A stretch of 8,473 bases of DNA, from NCBI GenBank assembly GCA_040508515.1, contig JBEVMS010000109.1:1-8473 (forward strand), given 5' to 3'. The notes beneath the pieces are model-generated. The model made no database searches. It was not told the origin of the DNA and saw nothing but the letters and a program-made list of their open reading frames with translations. Shown one piece after another: positions 6,241-8,473 of this stretch (its first letter is position 1; the number at the start of each line of letters is the position of its first letter). Made by a program: the position numbers and the translations under genes. Origin of the DNA: JBEVMS01 sp040508515 (lineage in GTDB: Bacteria > Pseudomonadota > Gammaproteobacteria > Xanthomonadales > Rhodanobacteraceae).

Positions 6241-7242
6241 ATGCTGCGACCGTCTATGCGCCTGTCCCGTTTCCTGTTTCTACTGTCGCTGGCTCTGCTC
6301 GCCGCGTTGCCGGCGCATGCGCAGGTGCCTGCAACGGGTTCGCCGTATCAGGTCACCGTGCCGGTCGCTGATACCAGCGAGATGCAGCGTGACCTGGCTT
6401 TCGGCACGGCGCTGGGGCAGGTGATCGCCCGGGTGAGCGGTGGCCAGGATCTGCGCGACAAGGCCGGTTACGCCGATGCCATCAAGCAGGCCGGCGGTCT
6501 GGTGCAGCAGTATCAGTATCAGCGCGGCGCGGCCAACACGCTAAGCCTACAGGCCACTTTCGACTCATCCTCCGTGCAGCGGTTGATCGGCAAGTTGGGC
6601 GTACCGGCGGCCGGATTGAAGCCGCCGTTGCTAGCCCTGGTGCAAGGCGCCGACGGCGGCTTGCTGGGCAAGGAGGCACTGGCCACGCTGACGCAGTCGG
6701 CGGCCGCGCGTGGCTACGTGATCGCCTATCCCAGCGCCGGCGCCACGCCGGATCTGGCCAAGCTGGGCAGCGCCGATCCGGCCGCACTGGCGGCGATTAC
6801 CCAGCAATACCGCACCGGCCTGGTCTTGCTGGGCACCCTCAAGGGCGGCAGCGCGGATTGGACTTTGATCTCCGGCGGGCAGGCGCAGCATTGGACAGCG
6901 CAGGGCGCCGGCAGCAGCGCCTTGCTGGCCGCCGCCGGCAACGCGGCGGCCGACCGGCTGGGACAGCAGCTCAATGCGATCGGCGGCAACGTCAACAGCG
7001 GCAATCTGTGGGTGTCAGGCCTGAAATCAGCGATGGATTACGCCAATTTGCAGGCCGTGCTACGCGCCGATCCGTCGGTTAGCCAGGTCATCACGATGGC
7101 CGCGCAAGGCGACGGCATGCTGTTTGCGATCAAGACCTCGTTGCCGATCAGTACCCTAGCCGCGAACTTGGCCGCGGGCGGCCGCATGCTCCAGGGGCCG
7201 GCCCATGCCGGGGCGGATGCCAGCTTGCGTTGGCTGCATTGA
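6241..7242 (+). CDS. Secreted DUF2066 domain protein, function unknown
   Basis: With the ATG at 6241 the product has 333 residues. It starts with a classic Sec signal peptide: Arg-rich MLRPSMRLSR, hydrophobic FLFLLSLALLAALP, and cleavage after AHA at residue 27. The mature protein is therefore periplasmic or otherwise exported; there is no lipobox. The mature N-terminal part has the DUF2066 pattern DLAFGTALGQVIARVSGGQDL, a region of alternating strand and helix. The family has no established function that I know of. An in-frame TTG at 6214 and a second ATG at 6256 are alternative starts; 6256 gives an equally good signal peptide (MRLSRFLFLL), and none has a clear ribosome-binding site. It diverges from purM and precedes the AI-2E-family gene by 91 bases. 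In Pseudomonas a gene of this family lies between purM and hda as I recall, so the arrangement is old and conserved. Confidence 0.87.
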   Translation: MLRPSMRLSRFLFLLSLALLAALPAHAQVPATGSPYQVTVPVADTSEMQRDLAFGTALGQVIARVSGGQDLRDKAGYADAIKQAGGLVQQYQYQRGAANTLSLQATFDSSSVQRLIGKLGVPAAGLKPPLLALVQGADGGLLGKEALATLTQSAAARGYVIAYPSAGATPDLAKLGSADPAALAAITQQYRTGLVLLGTLKGGSADWTLISGGQAQHWTAQGAGSSALLAAAGNAAADRLGQQLNAIGGNVNSGNLWVSGLKSAMDYANLQAVLRADPSVSQVITMAAQGDGMLFAIKTSLPISTLAANLAAGGRMLQGPAHAGADASLRWLH

Positions 7243-7244
7243 GC

Positions 7245-7320
7245 CGTCGATGAGCGCCGGGGCAGCGCGTTGATGCGGACTTGTCCGGCGCTGTGTTACA
7301 TCGACGTCACTTCATTTTTT
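7245..7320 (+). terminator. Nested long-stem hairpin plus T6 between the DUF2066 and AI-2E genes (terminator or attenuator candidate)
   Basis: CGTCGATG (7245-7252) runs straight into AGCGCCGG (7253-7260). Downstream, CCGGCGCT (7285-7292), a six-base bulge GTGTTA, and CATCGACG (7299-7306) are their exact partners. This gives a 16-base-pair stem with one bulge and a 24-base loop. Eight bases after the stem comes TTTTTT (7315-7320), and the ribosome-binding site of the next gene follows at once. Competing pairings exist: CAGCGC (7263-7268) with GCGCTG (7288-7293), and CGGA with TCCG (7276-7279 with 7284-7287). The layout suits a terminator or read-through control between the two genes, although the gap before the T run is longer than in standard intrinsic terminators. 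Confidence 0.45.
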
Positions 7321-7333
7321 GCTGAGAGCCAGG

Positions 7334-8473
7334 ATGACTCACGACACCTCCCGCCGCTGGCAGCTGTTCGCCATCGCCGCAGTGATTTGCTACCTACTGT
7401 GGCTGCTGGCGCCGGTACTCATGCCGTTCGCAGTGGCCGGCATGCTGGCCTATCTGGGCGACCCGCTGGCCGACCGGCTGGAACGACTTGGCCTGGGCCG
7501 CACGCTGGCAGTGAGCATCGTGTTCATCGTGCTGATCCTGGTCTTCGCCGGCGCGCTGTTGCTATTGATCCCGCTGATCTCGCGGCAGATCGAAAATCTG
7601 GCGCAGAACATGCCGCATTACATCGAATGGGGCCGCGATAGCGCCATTCCGTGGATTCAGACCAAGCTGCACCTTGACCCCAATGCCTTCAATAGCGATC
7701 GGCTGGTGGCCGCGGTGAAGACGCATCTGGACTCGATCGGCAGCTATGCCTCGGTCGTACTGGGGAAGATTTCGCGTTCCAGCGTCGGCATTGTGATGTG
7801 GATGACCAATCTGGTGCTGATTCCGGTAGTGGCGTTCTACCTGCTGCGTGACTGGGACCGCATGGTGGCCTATATCGATCAGGTGCTGCCGCGCTCGATC
7901 GAGCCGACCGTGGCGCATCTGGCGCGCGAGTCGGACACCGTGCTGGGCGCCTTCGTGCGCGGCCAACTACTGGTGATGCTGGCGCTGGGCATTTTATACG
8001 GCGGCGGATTGACCCTGGTTGGCATCTCGGTCGGACCGCTGATCGGGATGGTTGCCGGGTTGCTGAGCTTTGTGCCGTACCTGGGTTTCATCGTTGGTTT
8101 CGCCGCCGCGTTGATCGCTGCGCTGGTGCAGTACGGCGACTGGCCGCATGTGCTGATGGTGGTCGGCGTGTTCGTGGTCGGCCAGTTGCTGGAAGGCTAT
8201 GTGCTGGTGCCCAAGCTGGTCGGCGACAAGATCGGGCTGCATCCGGTGGCGGTGATCTTCGCGGTGCTGGCGGGCGGCTATCTGTTCGGTTTCCTTGGCA
8301 TTTTGTTGGCGCTGCCGGCCGCTTCGGTGATCGTGGTGGTGCTGCGTTATCTGCTGGAACGCTACCGACATAGCAATCTTTACACCGAGGAAGGGCCCGG
8401 CGATCCGGTGATCACCGAGGTGGAGATCGATGTCGAGGTACACTCGGCCTCCGCGCATGCCGCCGTGGCGCCG
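7334..8473 (+). CDS. AI-2E family (PerM-like) membrane transporter, 3' end cut by window edge
   Basis: The frame is open from the ATG to the last base, 380 codons without a stop. Family members are usually about 350-390 residues, so only a short tail is missing. The ribosome-binding site is GAGAG, five bases before the ATG. It is an integral inner-membrane protein of the AI-2E/PerM family (PF01594). Hydrophobic segments lie at about 10-40, 58-82, 150-172, 208-232, 235-265, 270-292 and 305-340, with a soluble loop at 83-149. Family signatures are FVRGQLLVMLALGILY (207-222), LLSFVPYLGF (243-252) and the C-terminal LEGYVLVPKLVGDKIGLHP (286-304) followed by GGYLFGFLGILLALP. The tail after 345 is acidic and then Ala-rich. 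Substrates differ in this family (AI-2 export, Na+/H+ antiport) and cannot be told from sequence. The next gene is expected to be hda, by synteny only. Confidence 0.93.
   Translation, partial: MTHDTSRRWQLFAIAAVICYLLWLLAPVLMPFAVAGMLAYLGDPLADRLERLGLGRTLAVSIVFIVLILVFAGALLLLIPLISRQIENLAQNMPHYIEWGRDSAIPWIQTKLHLDPNAFNSDRLVAAVKTHLDSIGSYASVVLGKISRSSVGIVMWMTNLVLIPVVAFYLLRDWDRMVAYIDQVLPRSIEPTVAHLARESDTVLGAFVRGQLLVMLALGILYGGGLTLVGISVGPLIGMVAGLLSFVPYLGFIVGFAAALIAALVQYGDWPHVLMVVGVFVVGQLLEGYVLVPKLVGDKIGLHPVAVIFAVLAGGYLFGFLGILLALPAASVIVVVLRYLLERYRHSNLYTEEGPGDPVITEVEIDVEVHSASAHAAVAP

Noticed and set aside
7270..7641. A 123-codon plus-strand frame overlapping the start of the AI-2E gene
   Set aside because: It overlaps the AI-2E frame, which has a ribosome-binding site, membrane segments and family motifs; the alternative frame reads as Arg/Gly/Ala-rich out-of-frame sequence.

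Overview
This is an ordinary chromosomal housekeeping segment of a GC-rich gammaproteobacterium. Protein sequences and gene order fit the Xanthomonadales (Xanthomonadaceae or Rhodanobacteraceae type); that placement is inferred from remembered family sequences and synteny, not from a search. Nine protein genes fill the window and a tenth (lptC) is cut at the left edge. I found no tRNA, rRNA, mobile element, CRISPR array or sign of recent transfer, and no new multigene system.

Left block (1-1736, minus strand): kdsD, kdsC and the first 28 codons of lptC. KdsD makes D-arabinose 5-phosphate and KdsC removes the phosphate from Kdo-8-phosphate, two steps of Kdo synthesis. LptC belongs to the bridge that carries lipopolysaccharide (LPS) to the outer membrane. 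Next block (1950-3484, plus strand): a BolA/IbaG-family gene followed by murA, the first committed step of peptidoglycan synthesis. These two blocks diverge from a 213-base region that contains a perfect 8-6-8 inverted repeat. A strong hairpin follows murA.

Third block (3700-6162, minus strand): purM, purN and a gene for a secreted DUF3108 protein, apparently one transcription unit. PurN and PurM catalyse steps 3 and 5 of purine synthesis. Right block (6241-8473, plus strand): a secreted DUF2066 protein and an AI-2E-family (PerM-like) membrane protein that is still open at the right edge. PurM and DUF2066 diverge from a 78-base region with a second perfect inverted repeat (8-4-8) that overlaps a possible purM -10 box. 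A long nested inverted repeat followed by six T lies between the DUF2066 and AI-2E genes.

The theme is envelope precursor synthesis (Kdo/LPS and peptidoglycan) next to purine synthesis, with two uncharacterised exported proteins around the purine genes. The points most worth a second look are the two inter-operon palindromes, the structured DUF2066/AI-2E spacer, and the TTG-start overlap of kdsC and lptC.
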